From Caloramator quimbayensis (GTDB lineage: Bacteria; Bacillota; Clostridia; Clostridiales; Caloramatoraceae), in NCBI RefSeq assembly GCF_900167605.1, contig NZ_FUYH01000011.1, positions 43,290-107,289 of the forward strand: a stretch of 64,000 bases of DNA, written 5' to 3'. Within the stretch, counting starts at the first letter, position 1. Each line of letters begins with the position of its first letter. Position numbers and translations under genes: made by a program. Shown here in pieces: positions 20,883 through 28,787 of the stretch. Under the pieces are notes generated by a model. The model saw nothing but the letters and a program-made list of their open reading frames with translations. It did not search any database and was not told the origin of the DNA.

Positions 20883-20952
20883 TGGCTTCACATGGTACAT
20901 ATTAAATTCGCAACTTAATCTTATCATGTGAAGCCAATATTTTCAATATTGG
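20883..20952 (+). promoter_or_regulatory. Two consecutive hairpins before the Mor-like gene
   Basis: TGGCTTCACATG (20883-20894) pairs perfectly with CATGTGAAGCCA (20925-20936). Overlapping its right arm, CCAATATT (20934-20941) pairs with AATATTGG (20945-20952), and the GG of that arm belongs to the GGAAGG ribosome site of the next gene. The two hairpins exclude each other partly, so they could act as a switch on translation. There is no T run, so a simple terminator is unlikely. Confidence 0.6.
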
Positions 20953-20968
20953 AAGGATGGTGTGATTA

Positions 20969-21217
20969 ATGCCCAATACGAATGTTACAAATCTTGAAAC
21001 TTTGGAAGAAATTATTGGTAAGAAATTGTTCTTTGAAGTTATTGAAAAAATGCCTGGTGCAATATTCAGGCTGCCTAATAATGCAGAACATTATAATAAA
21101 CAGCAGCGAAACAGACAAATTATTGAAGATTTTTATAGAGGAATGAATGTTCCTGAACTAATGAAGAAATATCAACTAAAAAAATCAACAATTTATAAAA
21201 TCATAGAAAATCTTTAA
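20969..21217 (+). CDS. Mor-like transcription activator
   Basis: 82 aa, resembling the Mor (middle operon regulator) family: an N-terminal dimerisation part and a C-terminal helix-turn-helix (RNRQIIEDFYRGMNVPELMKKYQLKKSTIYKIIENL). GGAAGG and GGATGGTG precede the ATG. In Mu-like phages Mor turns on the middle genes; here the next 100 bp contain repeated ATATAGTGT motifs in front of a new run of genes, which fits an activator acting just downstream. The family call rests on the C-terminal motif. Confidence 0.6.
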   Translation: MPNTNVTNLETLEEIIGKKLFFEVIEKMPGAIFRLPNNAEHYNKQQRNRQIIEDFYRGMNVPELMKKYQLKKSTIYKIIENL

Positions 21218-21340
21218 AAACACTACATATAGTGTCTAATTTTGTACTAACATACTAAATATAGTGTTCTAATAGTGAAAATGATATCACATTTTGGTAA
21301 AATTATCTTAGGGCAAAGTATGCTTTAGGGGGTGAAATTC
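21218..21340 (+). promoter_or_regulatory. Repeat-bearing gap, possible activated promoter
   Basis: ATATAGTGTCTAAT (21227-21240) recurs as ATATAGTGTTCTAAT (21259-21273), the first as half of CACTA-CATA-TAGTG; TGATATCA follows at about 21283. No good -35/-10 pair is visible, as expected for a promoter needing an activator such as the Mor-like protein. Confidence 0.45.
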
Positions 21341-21505
21341 ATGGATGCAAAGGTTAATAATCGCAAGGAATACCTTAAAAAGTATAGAGCAGAAAACAAG
21401 GAATCAATTAATGCTTATCAAAGACAATGGCGGGCTGAACATCCTGAAAAGGTGAAGGAATATAACCAACGATATTGGGCAAAGAAATTGCAGCTTGCAT
21501 ATTAA
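21341..21505 (+). CDS. Small basic phage protein
   Basis: 54 aa from ATG 21341, with TAGGGGGTGA 8 nt upstream. The product is very basic and aromatic, with the repeating pattern KEYLKKYRAEN...YQRQWRAEHPEKVKEYNQRYW found in short phage proteins often coded near small terminase genes. Probably a nucleic-acid-binding protein; that is an inference from charge only. Confidence 0.65.
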   Translation: MDAKVNNRKEYLKKYRAENKESINAYQRQWRAEHPEKVKEYNQRYWAKKLQLAY

Positions 21506-21559
21506 TTGACAGAAAATGACTTGGAATGAACGAATTTTAGAAAAAAGGTGGTGGTAAAC

Positions 21560-21925
21560 ATGGCAAAGTTGAATAAAGAAAAGGTTGCAGTAAACCTTCT
21601 GACTTGTTCAACCTTAAAGGAAGCTGCTGAAAAGTCAGGAATTTCAGAAGCAACACTTTATAGGTTAAGGAAAACTGAAGCATTTCAGGATGTTTTGAAA
21701 GCGGTTAAAAACGAAATTTTCAATGATGCCATGCAAAAGGCACAAGGCTATACACTTGAATCATTGGAAGTATTGCGGAAGGTAATGAATGATGATGGTG
21801 CAACTGATTCTTCCAGAGTGAGTGCAGCAAGAACTATTTTAGAAATGGGTGTGACCATGTTTGAAGATGAAAATATTATTCAAAGGCTTGCTGAACTGGA
21901 AAGAAGGCTTGGTAGAAATGATTAA
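21560..21925 (+). CDS. HTH protein, terminase small subunit-like
   Basis: 121 aa. The N-terminal helix-turn-helix (AVNLLTCSTLKEAAEKSGISEATLYRLRKTEAFQDVL) and following helical region (SSRVSAARTILEMGV) match the small terminase-like proteins of Gram-positive phages (phBC6A51-type). ATG 21560 follows GGTGGTGGTAAAC; the GTG at 21548 is within the ribosome site. No large terminase gene follows, which is odd if it had a packaging role. It may instead be a DNA-binding regulator. Confidence 0.6.
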   Translation: MAKLNKEKVAVNLLTCSTLKEAAEKSGISEATLYRLRKTEAFQDVLKAVKNEIFNDAMQKAQGYTLESLEVLRKVMNDDGATDSSRVSAARTILEMGVTMFEDENIIQRLAELERRLGRND

Positions 21926-22241
21926 AAAGAAAGTGACACTAAAAAAGCAGATAAATAAAAAGCTTGATGAAATGGATGTTAAAATCCCAAACAACAAGCC
22001 TTATATAGCCTTTATCGGAAAACTTCCTGATGGTAGGTATGAAGTAGTTGAACATTATAACAGTACTAATTCACATGGCATCAATTGCACTTTAAAGTAT
22101 GTTGAAAAAGTTATTAACACAAAGGAAGAATATTTTTCTCAAAACCCTGATTGCAATATATTTTATGGTGAAGCACCATTGGTGGAGGTTCTCAAAGACC
22201 TGGCTTATAATGACCCCTTGGAAATTGCAAAGCAGTTTTGA
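21918..22241 (+). CDS. Small element protein, unknown
   Basis: 107 aa. The ATG at 21918 overlaps the end of the previous gene by 8 nt and has GAAGG upstream; the earlier ATG at 21861 lies deep inside the neighbour. Basic N-terminus followed by an alpha/beta segment (KPYIAFIGKLPDGRYEVVEHYN). Family not recognised. Confidence 0.65.
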   Translation: MIKKKVTLKKQINKKLDEMDVKIPNNKPYIAFIGKLPDGRYEVVEHYNSTNSHGINCTLKYVEKVINTKEEYFSQNPDCNIFYGEAPLVEVLKDLAYNDPLEIAKQF

Positions 22242-22275
22242 AAATTAATGTTCAAAAAAGAAAGGTGGAAAAAAC

Positions 22276-22867
22276 ATGAAAACAGAAATTGGAAACAAAG
22301 TTAAAACCCTGGTTGATACTTACCAAACAATCATTAAGAACATAACAGCAAAAATCAAATACTGTTTATTCGGATACTTATAAAGCAGAAGCTATTAACG
22401 TTCTTCAGAATGAAGCTATTGCAAATGATAAAGTTTTCAATGAAAAGCTGAAACAGATTATTGCAGAAGAAAAAGCAGCCATTATTGGTGAACCTGAAGC
22501 AAAGCCTGCTGATTATCAACTTCAAGTTGCCAATGCTTTAAAGTTTCTTGAATTGGCTGGCAGCAAGTTGAATGATGACCAAGCTTATAATATCCTTAAA
22601 CCTTTCCAAAATGACTTTGAAACCATGAAGTTATTTCAGTCAGTTGTTGGAAATATGGTTCAACCTGATATGTTTAATCGCTTTGATAAAACCTTTGGCA
22701 AAACCAATAATCTAATGATGTTGGTGAATAGCTTTGAAATTGCAGAAAAGACAGTTGATAATTTATTTAATTCAAAAGATACCAGCTTAAATAGCGGTGT
22801 TAAACTTGCCATGTTTATGGATAGTGTTAGCAATATTGAAAAACTGGCAGATACCGTTGAATCTTAA
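22276..22867 (+). pseudogene. Frameshifted element gene, product unknown
   Basis: ATG 22276 follows AAAGGTGG and opens a frame (MKTEIGNKVKTLVDTYQT...) that stops at about 22381. Removing one A from the run at 22350-22354 joins it without a stop to the frame that continues to 22867 (NTVYSDTYKAEAINVLQNEA...LADTVES), giving about 196 residues of continuous helical, charged protein. The downstream piece alone has a possible ATG at 22553 but no ribosome site. Either the gene is broken, or the run was miscounted in sequencing. The protein type (long helical, just before later genes) is unassigned. Confidence 0.75.
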
Positions 22868-22889
22868 AAGGAAAGGGGTGTAATTTGAT

Positions 22890-23084
22890 ATGAAATACCA
22901 GGATGATGCAGTAAATAAAACGGTAAATGGCTTTCAGGTTGGGGTAAGAATTGGTTCGCCAACACCTGATGGACTTAACCCAACTGATGATGGTTATGAT
23001 TATTTAAGAAAAGTTGAACATGTTGGAACAGTAATGCAGGATGGACATTCCAATGCCATAAATCCAACACCAAAAGAAGAATAA
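22890..23084 (+). CDS. Small element protein, unknown
   Basis: 64 aa, rich in glycine, proline and aspartate (VGVRIGSPTPDGLNPTDDGYDYL). AAAGGAAAGGGGTG precedes the ATG. It follows the frameshifted gene by 22 nt. No family recognised; confidence comes from ribosome site, spacing and codon use. Confidence 0.6.
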   Translation: MKYQDDAVNKTVNGFQVGVRIGSPTPDGLNPTDDGYDYLRKVEHVGTVMQDGHSNAINPTPKEE

Positions 23085-23166
23085 TGCCATGTTCAAAGCT
23101 GTACTGGTGGTGGACTTCCCTTCAGCATTGGTGCAGCTATTTGTTTTCAGGGGGTGGTTGTTATTG

Positions 23167-23601
23167 GTGGAAACATTGGATTTATTTGAATTCAAGCAGA
23201 TAGTAAAGCAAGCAGGAGAAAATTTTTTAAATGAATTAAGAAAAGCAAATTTACTTAATGAATATGAGGGACAAGTTATTTCATCCATTCTCAGTGACAT
23301 TATATGGTTCAAGCAAAGCTTAATTATGTTGAATGATGCTTCAGTAACAGCTAATAAGAAACGTGAAGCAGCGATATTTGTTAAGGGCATGAATGAAGCT
23401 TTTAAAAAGCTTTATGAAATGGTTGGAGAAAGGTGTTTTACCATTTTTTATAATTCCTATATTGAAGATAAGACAAGAAATGAAATAGCAGATGCTTTAA
23501 ATATTGATGTTACAACAGTTACAAGGAATAAGAAAAAAGCTTTGCTGAAGTTATCAATTATTTTATATCCTGAACTTAGCATCATGGCTATGTTTAGATA
23601 G
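23167..23601 (+). CDS. Sigma-70 region 4-like regulator
   Basis: 144 aa from GTG 23167, 9 nt after GGGGGTGG; the ATG at 23089 has no ribosome site and a hydrophobic lead that does not fit. The C-terminal 60 residues form a sigma region 4-like helix-turn-helix (YIEDKTRNEIADALNIDVTTVTRNKKKALLKLS), as in phage late-gene regulators of the ArpU/RinA type. A second, complete sigma-like gene follows 21 nt later. Together they suggest that the element brings its own promoter specificity. Confidence 0.6.
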   Translation: METLDLFEFKQIVKQAGENFLNELRKANLLNEYEGQVISSILSDIIWFKQSLIMLNDASVTANKKREAAIFVKGMNEAFKKLYEMVGERCFTIFYNSYIEDKTRNEIADALNIDVTTVTRNKKKALLKLSIILYPELSIMAMFR

Positions 23602-23622
23602 GCGCTGAAAGGGGTGAATTAC

Positions 23623-24492
23623 TTGACTAATGAAGAACTTGTAAAAGCATATCAAGAAGGCAATCATTCAGCTTTGGATGAACTGATAAAGAAAAATACA
23701 GGGCTGGTCAAGTATTTTGTCTACAAATATTGTGGTGTTGCAAGTAAGGCATTGATTGACTTTGATGACCTGGAACAAGAAGGCTGGATTGCTTTTATAA
23801 AAGCAGTTGAAAAATATAGATTTGATACTGAAGAACCTGTTAAATTTTCTAAATATGCAGGCGAAGCAATGAAATATGGAATGCTTAGGTTCTTGAATTG
23901 TAATATTTCCAGGGTTAAAAAAAGTGATTCAACGAGTGACTGGATAAAAATGCATAGTATTAATGAGGTTGTGTCAGAAGATGATGACAGAAACCTTGAA
24001 GAACTACTTGCAGATGAAAGTTCAGAACAGCCTTTTTTAGAAGTTGATGAAGAAATTGACAATGAAATACTAAGGCAAGACCTATATGAAGTGCTTGATT
24101 CAGTATTTGGTAAAGAAACAGAATTCAATGGTGAAGATTTTAGTATTATGGATGTCAATTATTTAACCTTTAAGCTGAAAAATAGTATTACTGGCAGGGA
24201 AGTTCTTATTTTGCATTATGGATTAGAGGGGAAACCACAATCAATTGAACAAATAGGTAAAAAGTTCAATGTATCACACCAGTATGTTCAGCAAATTGAA
24301 TTCGGTGCAATTAAAAAAATAAGAAATAGTGAAGCAGGTAAAGCATTGATGAAAAAATATCAGTGGAAAGTGTTAAGTTCACTGGAACATGAGAGGGACA
24401 AAATAAATGAATTTACTTCACCTGATAAAATTCTTGAAAAAATGGAAATAGTTGATGATTTACTGTATAAAATTCTTAAACAATGCTCTTAG
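23623..24492 (+). CDS. Element-encoded sigma-70 family factor
   Basis: 289 aa, started by TTG 23623 behind AAAGGGGTG (the in-frame GTG at 23614 overlaps that ribosome site). Region 2 is recognisable (ALDELIKKNTGLVKYFVYKY...DFDDLEQEGWIAFIKAVEKYRF, with the -10-binding helix), then an acidic linker (about 115-150) and region 4 (TGREVLILHYGLEGKPQSIEQIGKKFNVSHQYVQQIE). Region 3 looks degenerate. A full sigma factor in a 14-kb element is unusual and may direct its late genes or alter host transcription. Confidence 0.75.
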   Translation: MTNEELVKAYQEGNHSALDELIKKNTGLVKYFVYKYCGVASKALIDFDDLEQEGWIAFIKAVEKYRFDTEEPVKFSKYAGEAMKYGMLRFLNCNISRVKKSDSTSDWIKMHSINEVVSEDDDRNLEELLADESSEQPFLEVDEEIDNEILRQDLYEVLDSVFGKETEFNGEDFSIMDVNYLTFKLKNSITGREVLILHYGLEGKPQSIEQIGKKFNVSHQYVQQIEFGAIKKIRNSEAGKALMKKYQWKVLSSLEHERDKINEFTSPDKILEKMEIVDDLLYKILKQCS

Positions 24493-24510
24493 AAAGGCGG
24501 TGAAAACAGG

Positions 24511-24855
24511 ATGAATCAAAATATTGAAGTAATCAATAAACATTTGTGGGCGGTAAAGTTCAGCTTCCTTCCCTTCATATCGGAAATTGATTATAAACCT
24601 GATTCAGAAATACCAGCCTATGAAGAATTTGGGCGGGTAACCAATGATGGATTGCTTATTCTTAACAAGGATTATCCAGGGTATAAGATTTTTAAAGAAT
24701 GGCTTCCAAAGTTGATGAAGAAAAAGGACAAGCAATTAAACAAGGAAATCAAAGCAGCACAAGCTTTGAAAAATAAAACAGATTGGCAAACAGTATATGC
24801 TGCAATGCTTCAGGTAGAAGCTGAAAGAAGAAAAAAGGAAAGGGGTGAAAAATAA
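24511..24855 (+). CDS. Element protein just upstream of tape measure gene
   Basis: 114 aa with a lysine-rich C-terminus (PKLMKKKDKQLNKEIKAAQALKNK). It stops directly before the tape-measure ATG, the place where tailed phages code for tail assembly chaperones, but no frameshift extension and no clear similarity to that family is visible. GAAAGGCGGTG precedes the ATG. Function by position only. Confidence 0.6.
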   Translation: MNQNIEVINKHLWAVKFSFLPFISEIDYKPDSEIPAYEEFGRVTNDGLLILNKDYPGYKIFKEWLPKLMKKKDKQLNKEIKAAQALKNKTDWQTVYAAMLQVEAERRKKERGEK

Positions 24856-26805
24856 ATGGCAACAATAAGAACAGCTATTCAGATTCATGATGGTATGACA
24901 CCAGGATTAAGAAGTATAACCAATGCTTTGAATATGACAATATCAAGCTTTGAAGCACTTCAAAATGCTTCTCATAATGCGGTTGATACTGCAAGTATTC
25001 AAGCAGCAAGGGCAGAATTAAACAGGGCAGAATTGGCTTTTAACGAGATTGAACAACAAATAAGAGAAGCAAACCAGGCACAACAGCAATTTAATAATGA
25101 TGTGCGGAATGGTCAAGGGGCTGCTGATGGATTGTTGGGTAAATTGAAAAGTGTGGCAATGTCAATTGGTGCTGCCTTTGGTGCTAAAAAGATTATTGAA
25201 TTGACAGATTCCATGACTTCTACAAATGCAAGGCTTGACTTAATGAATGATGGACTTCAAACCACAGAAGAACTACAGAATATGATACTAAAATCAGCAA
25301 ATGCTTCAAGAACTTCATATATGGACACTGCTGCCGCCATTTCCAAACTTGGAATTATGGCAAAGGATGCCTTTTCAAGCAATGCAGAAATAGTTGCATT
25401 TACCGAACTAATGAACAAGAACTTTGCTATTGGTGGGGCAAGTATTCAGGAACAGACAGCGGCAATGTACCAGCTTACACAGGCAATGGCGGCAGGTAAA
25501 TTACAAGGTGATGAATTCAGAAGCATTATGGAAAATGCGCCGCTTCTTGCACAATCTATTGCTGAATATATGGGAAAATCTGTTGGTGAATTAAAAGATA
25601 TGTCCGCTGAAGGCTTGATTACTGCTGATATTATTAAAAATGCAATGTTTGCTTCTGCTGATGAAACAAATGCCAAGTTTGCTGAAATGCCAATGACTAT
25701 TGGACAGATTGGAACAGTTGTTGGAAATACCTTACTTCAGACCTTTGAACCAGTGCTTCAGGGTATTGGCAGAGGGGCGCAATGGATATATGACAACTGG
25801 TCAACCCTTGAACCAATATTTTGGGGGCTTACTGCTGCTGTTGGTGCTTATGCTACAATTACAGGAATTCAAACTGCTGCGACATGGCTTTCTGTTGCTG
25901 CAAATAGGGCTTTAATAACAACAATGCTTTCCAATCCTGTTTTATGGATTGCAGTTGCCATTGGTGTTTTAATCGGAATGATTTATAAATGGGTTCAGTC
26001 AGTTGGTGGGCTTGAAATAGCCTGGAAGATTGCCATGAATGGAATCCTGACAGCCTGGGATTGGGTGAAAATCGGATTCTTCACAGGTGTTTATTGGGTT
26101 CTTGATTTATGGGATAAACTAAAGCTTGGAATCATGACTGCAAGTGTTGGAATTCAGAATTTCATGGGTGATATGAAAGCAGGTGTGCTGACTATCCTTC
26201 AAAATATGGTTAATAGTGCAATTGGAATCATCAATAATTTCATTAACCTGCTGAATAAGATTCCAGGGGTATCCATTAGTGCAATCCAGGAAGTAACCTT
26301 TGGAACAACTGCACAGATGGAAAATGATGCAGCCAAAAGAGCAAGGGAAGCTGACCTTCAGAATTACAGAAATCAACTTGAAGCTGGTATGGCTGCAAGG
26401 GATGCAGCACTTGAAAGGATGAAGTCAGATGCATGGGAAGCAGCCGCTAAAAGACAAGCTGAAATAAGTGCAGCACAAGCGGCAAATGCAGCCAAAGCAG
26501 CGCAAGATAATGACTTTTCATCTATGTTTAATAATGCTGAAGCAATGAAAAATTTAGCTGATACAGCAGCCAATACATCAAAAATGGCTAATTCTATGGA
26601 AATGAGTGAAGAAAGCCTTGAATATCTTCGTGATATTGCTGAACAGGAAGTAATAAACCGCTTTACAACTGCTGAAATCAAGGTTGAAATGGGTGGCATA
26701 ACCAACAATGTAAGCAAAGATACTGACCTTGATGGCATAATTGATTACCTTGCAAATGGGTTATATGAAGCAATGCAGGTTGCCGCTGAAGGTGTGCATC
26801 TATAA
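24856..26805 (+). CDS. Phage tail tape-measure protein
   Basis: 649 aa. The N-terminal 90 residues are coiled coil; residues about 95-300 match the conserved TMP domain (SIGAAFGAKKIIELTDSMT..., LTQAMAAGKLQGDEFRSIMENAPLLAQSIAEYMG); a hydrophobic block follows at about 320-380 (FWGLTAAVGAYATITG...LWIAVAIGVLIGMIYKW), then an alanine-rich helical tail. In siphophages this protein sets tail length and crosses the membrane during DNA entry. Its stop is followed by a strong terminator instead of distal tail genes, so it is an orphan. The short length would correspond to a short tail. Confidence 0.9.
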   Translation: MATIRTAIQIHDGMTPGLRSITNALNMTISSFEALQNASHNAVDTASIQAARAELNRAELAFNEIEQQIREANQAQQQFNNDVRNGQGAADGLLGKLKSVAMSIGAAFGAKKIIELTDSMTSTNARLDLMNDGLQTTEELQNMILKSANASRTSYMDTAAAISKLGIMAKDAFSSNAEIVAFTELMNKNFAIGGASIQEQTAAMYQLTQAMAAGKLQGDEFRSIMENAPLLAQSIAEYMGKSVGELKDMSAEGLITADIIKNAMFASADETNAKFAEMPMTIGQIGTVVGNTLLQTFEPVLQGIGRGAQWIYDNWSTLEPIFWGLTAAVGAYATITGIQTAATWLSVAANRALITTMLSNPVLWIAVAIGVLIGMIYKWVQSVGGLEIAWKIAMNGILTAWDWVKIGFFTGVYWVLDLWDKLKLGIMTASVGIQNFMGDMKAGVLTILQNMVNSAIGIINNFINLLNKIPGVSISAIQEVTFGTTAQMENDAAKRAREADLQNYRNQLEAGMAARDAALERMKSDAWEAAAKRQAEISAAQAANAAKAAQDNDFSSMFNNAEAMKNLADTAANTSKMANSMEMSEESLEYLRDIAEQEVINRFTTAEIKVEMGGITNNVSKDTDLDGIIDYLANGLYEAMQVAAEGVHL

Positions 26806-26817
26806 TAATGATAAGTA

Positions 26818-26862
26818 CCCAAGGGATAGCCAAAATAAAGGCTATTCCTTGGGCTTTTTTTT
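26818..26862 (+). terminator. Terminator after the tape-measure gene
   Basis: 14-bp stem (26818-26831 with 26840-26853) containing one mismatch, 8-nt loop, followed by a run of eight T. It ends the long rightward operon. Confidence 0.93.
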
Positions 26863-26933
26863 GTTTATTGGGGAATATCAAATGTGTTATAATATATTTT
26901 GAAAGTTAATTTTCAAAGGAACGGTGATAAGGT

Positions 26934-27254
26934 ATGTTACAACCAATACCCAAAATAATTGCTAAAGGAAAATATCTTGGTGTTAAAAGAGAAGTTGAAG
27001 TATTTCTTGAAGATGGTTTGCCGATTATTGAAATTGATGGTGAATATGATGAAACCATACAAAATAAATTTAATCAACTACTTAAAGAAGCACCAGCAAT
27101 TGGTGGAACATATTACCCGCCTGAAAATAGTTTGTTGGCGGCTTACAGTGTTCTTGAATCAGTTTTCTTTGATGATGGTTCAATCCCAACAATTGAAGCT
27201 ATTGGGGATATTGGGAAGATACCAACTTATGATTTAGAAGGTATTGTTTATTAA
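26934..27254 (+). CDS. Small element protein, unknown
   Basis: 106 aa, acidic, compact alpha/beta (KREVEVFLEDGLPIIEIDGEYDETIQNKFNQLL). AAAGGAACGGTGATAAGG precedes the ATG at 26934, and a new promoter probably lies in the 70 bp after the terminator (TATAATATATTTTG). An overlapping frame at 26959 is judged a shadow. No family recognised. Confidence 0.6.
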   Translation: MLQPIPKIIAKGKYLGVKREVEVFLEDGLPIIEIDGEYDETIQNKFNQLLKEAPAIGGTYYPPENSLLAAYSVLESVFFDDGSIPTIEAIGDIGKIPTYDLEGIVY

Positions 27255-27538
27255 AAGCACCCCCTCATTTAATGGCAGACGTAATTTAACCAATGCTGTA
27301 AAAATTGAATTAGCATTATTACTTGAACCTTTGATAAAAGCACAAGCAAAAGAGAATCAATTATCAAGTTTAAAGCAAAATACCGTTTGTCAGAAATCTG
27401 ACAAATGTAGATACCAAAAAAGAAATTGTAAAACTTGCAGGTGTTTCTCATGACACTGTAAATAAGTATAAGAAATTAAAAGCAGACACAATACAAAACT
27501 CGTCCAAAAACATGGCAACTCCTATAATAATATTATAG
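27247..27538 (+). pseudogene. Broken ParB-like/replication regulator fragment
   Basis: One frame reads FNGRRNLTNAVKIELALLLEPLIKAQAKENQ, then near 27400 the sense continues one frame over as VDTKKEIVKLAGVSHDTVNKYKKLKAD. Together these match the middle of ParB-like or phage DNA-binding proteins (GRRNL...LA..L.P.I...AK.NQ...TREELAKLAGVSHDTI). The N-terminal part is missing and there is at least one frameshift. The second frame ends inside the long palindrome. Confidence 0.6.
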
Positions 27539-27568
27539 GAGTTGCCATGTTTTTGGACGAGTTATACA
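27494..27568 (+). repeat. Perfect 67-bp palindrome, copy 2 of the primase-gene repeat
   Basis: Arms of 32 nt (27497-27528 and 27532-27563) are exactly complementary around a 3-nt loop. Over 75 bp it equals 17921-17995 in the primase gene apart from 13 contiguous bases (27540-27552) that make the palindrome perfect. Such a cruciform-forming sequence is a candidate origin or initiation site; there is no T run directly after it. Confidence 0.95.
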
Positions 27569-27569
27569 T

Positions 27570-27617
27570 AACAAGCCCTTATAAGCTTGTATTTGGCTTT
27601 TAAGGGCTTGTTTTTTC
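27570..27617 (+). terminator. Terminator-like hairpin
   Basis: AACAAGCCCTTATAAGC (27570-27586) pairs with GCTTTTAAGGGCTTGTT with one mismatch, followed by TTTTCTT. It separates the palindrome from the next gene. Confidence 0.8.
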
Positions 27618-27678
27618 TTGAGGGTAGAATTATATTGCCTTTACCCTTTAAAAGCGAATAGAAAGGAATTTGAAGCTT

Positions 27679-28023
27679 ATGGAAATAAAAATTGATGAAA
27701 AGCAGATTGCGGAATCAATCATTAACGAATTAAAAAGACATAACCTATTGGGTGAAAAGCAGCAAAATGTAACAGTTGTTTATAATGCTGAATCACAGGA
27801 TATTTTATATACAGTCAGTGAAGTTGCTGAACTTATAAAATGCAACACAAATTATGTATATCAGTTAATTAAAACAGGTTTGCTTCCAGGTTTAAAACTT
27901 GGGAGTATGAAGGTAAGAAGAATTGCATTGTTGGAATTTTTGGAAAAATATCAAGGATATGATTTGACAGACCCATCTAACATAAAGCCGATTGAACAGA
28001 ATACTATTGATAGTTTAGCATAA
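27679..28023 (+). CDS. Helix-turn-helix (excisionase-family) protein
   Basis: 114 aa. Residues about 45-100 (ILYTVSEVAELIKCNTNYVYQLIKTGLLPGLKLGSMKVRRIALLEFLEKYQ) are a MerR-like excisionase-family domain. GAAAGGA at 27661-27667 is 11 nt from ATG 27679; the TTG at 27670 is too close to it. The first 40 residues are charged and helical. It could direct excision or regulate the following toxin-antitoxin genes, which start 41 nt later. Confidence 0.7.
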   Translation: MEIKIDEKQIAESIINELKRHNLLGEKQQNVTVVYNAESQDILYTVSEVAELIKCNTNYVYQLIKTGLLPGLKLGSMKVRRIALLEFLEKYQGYDLTDPSNIKPIEQNTIDSLA

Positions 28024-28064
28024 TTATGATAAAATGATGCTAAACTAATTAAGGGGTGAAAAAT

Positions 28065-28337
28065 ATGCCACATATCAGACCAGTTTCAGATTTGAGAAAT
28101 AATTTTGCTGATATTTCAAGGGTGGTCCATGAAACTGCCGAACCGGTATTCTTGACCAAAAATGGTTATGGTGATATGGTTGTAATGAGTATGGAAGCTT
28201 ATGAAAAGTTTAAGCTGGATATTTTGATTTATGAAAAATTAAAAGAAGCTGCATTGGAAGCAAAATCAACAGATGTAAGATATGATTTTGATGAGGTTTC
28301 AAAAGAAATGAGGGAGAAACTCATTGAAAAAATATAA
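28065..28337 (+). CDS. Phd/YefM-family antitoxin
   Basis: 90 aa. MPHIRPVSDLRNNFADISRVVHETAEPVFLTKNGYGDMVVMS is the typical N-terminal DNA-binding half of Phd/YefM antitoxins; the C-terminal half would neutralise the toxin. ATG 28065 follows AAGGGGTG. Overlaps the toxin gene by 14 nt. Such modules usually repress their own promoter and stabilise mobile elements. Confidence 0.92.
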   Translation: MPHIRPVSDLRNNFADISRVVHETAEPVFLTKNGYGDMVVMSMEAYEKFKLDILIYEKLKEAALEAKSTDVRYDFDEVSKEMREKLIEKI

Positions 28338-28626
28338 GATTAAAATGCTTCCTGCTGCAAAGGTTGATTTGGGAGATATGATAGATTATTTGTCCAAATT
28401 TTACCCAAGCACAGCTTTAAAACAATATGATAGAATTATAGAAAAAATTAATGCTTTAAAAGAATTCCCATTTATGTATGAGGAATATCCAGTAGATGTG
28501 ATGGGCTTTCGATACCGAAAGATGGTAGTTGATAAATACTTGATATTTTATGTCGTGTTAGAAGATACAATTGAGATTCACCGAATTATCAATTCAAGAA
28601 TGGATTTAACAAAGATTATAAAATGA
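28324..28626 (+). CDS. RelE/ParE-family toxin
   Basis: 100 aa, TTG start inside the antitoxin gene with GAGGGAGAAA upstream. YKIKMLPAAKVDLGDMIDYLSKFYPSTALKQYD and the strand pair FRYRKMVVDKYLIFYVVLEDTIEIHRIINSRMD fit the RelE/ParE fold. ParE-type members poison DNA gyrase and RelE-type members cut mRNA; the sequence alone (no clear RelE catalytic set) leans to ParE. Last gene of the element before its right end. Confidence 0.9.
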   Translation: MKKYKIKMLPAAKVDLGDMIDYLSKFYPSTALKQYDRIIEKINALKEFPFMYEEYPVDVMGFRYRKMVVDKYLIFYVVLEDTIEIHRIINSRMDLTKIIK

Positions 28627-28666
28627 TATATCTGACACCACAGAAAATATAAAAATGAATGAAAAA

Positions 28667-28686
28667 GTGATACGAAAATGATACGC
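28667..28686 (+). other. Right integrase arm-type site
   Basis: GTGATACGAAAATGATACGC, near copy of 14899-14916; both contain two spaced TGATAC units. Confidence 0.55.
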
Positions 28687-28787
28687 AAAATTTCTGAAGC
28701 CTGTTTTTTTCATTGAAAATAGAAAAAATAATGGCTTGAAATGCAGTAAAATCAATAGGTGAAATTATTGAAAAAGACATAATCACA

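Noticed and set aside
26959..27237. Alternative frame inside 26934-27254
   Set aside because: Product is lysine/leucine-rich without structure; the 26934 frame has the ribosome site and normal amino acid balance.
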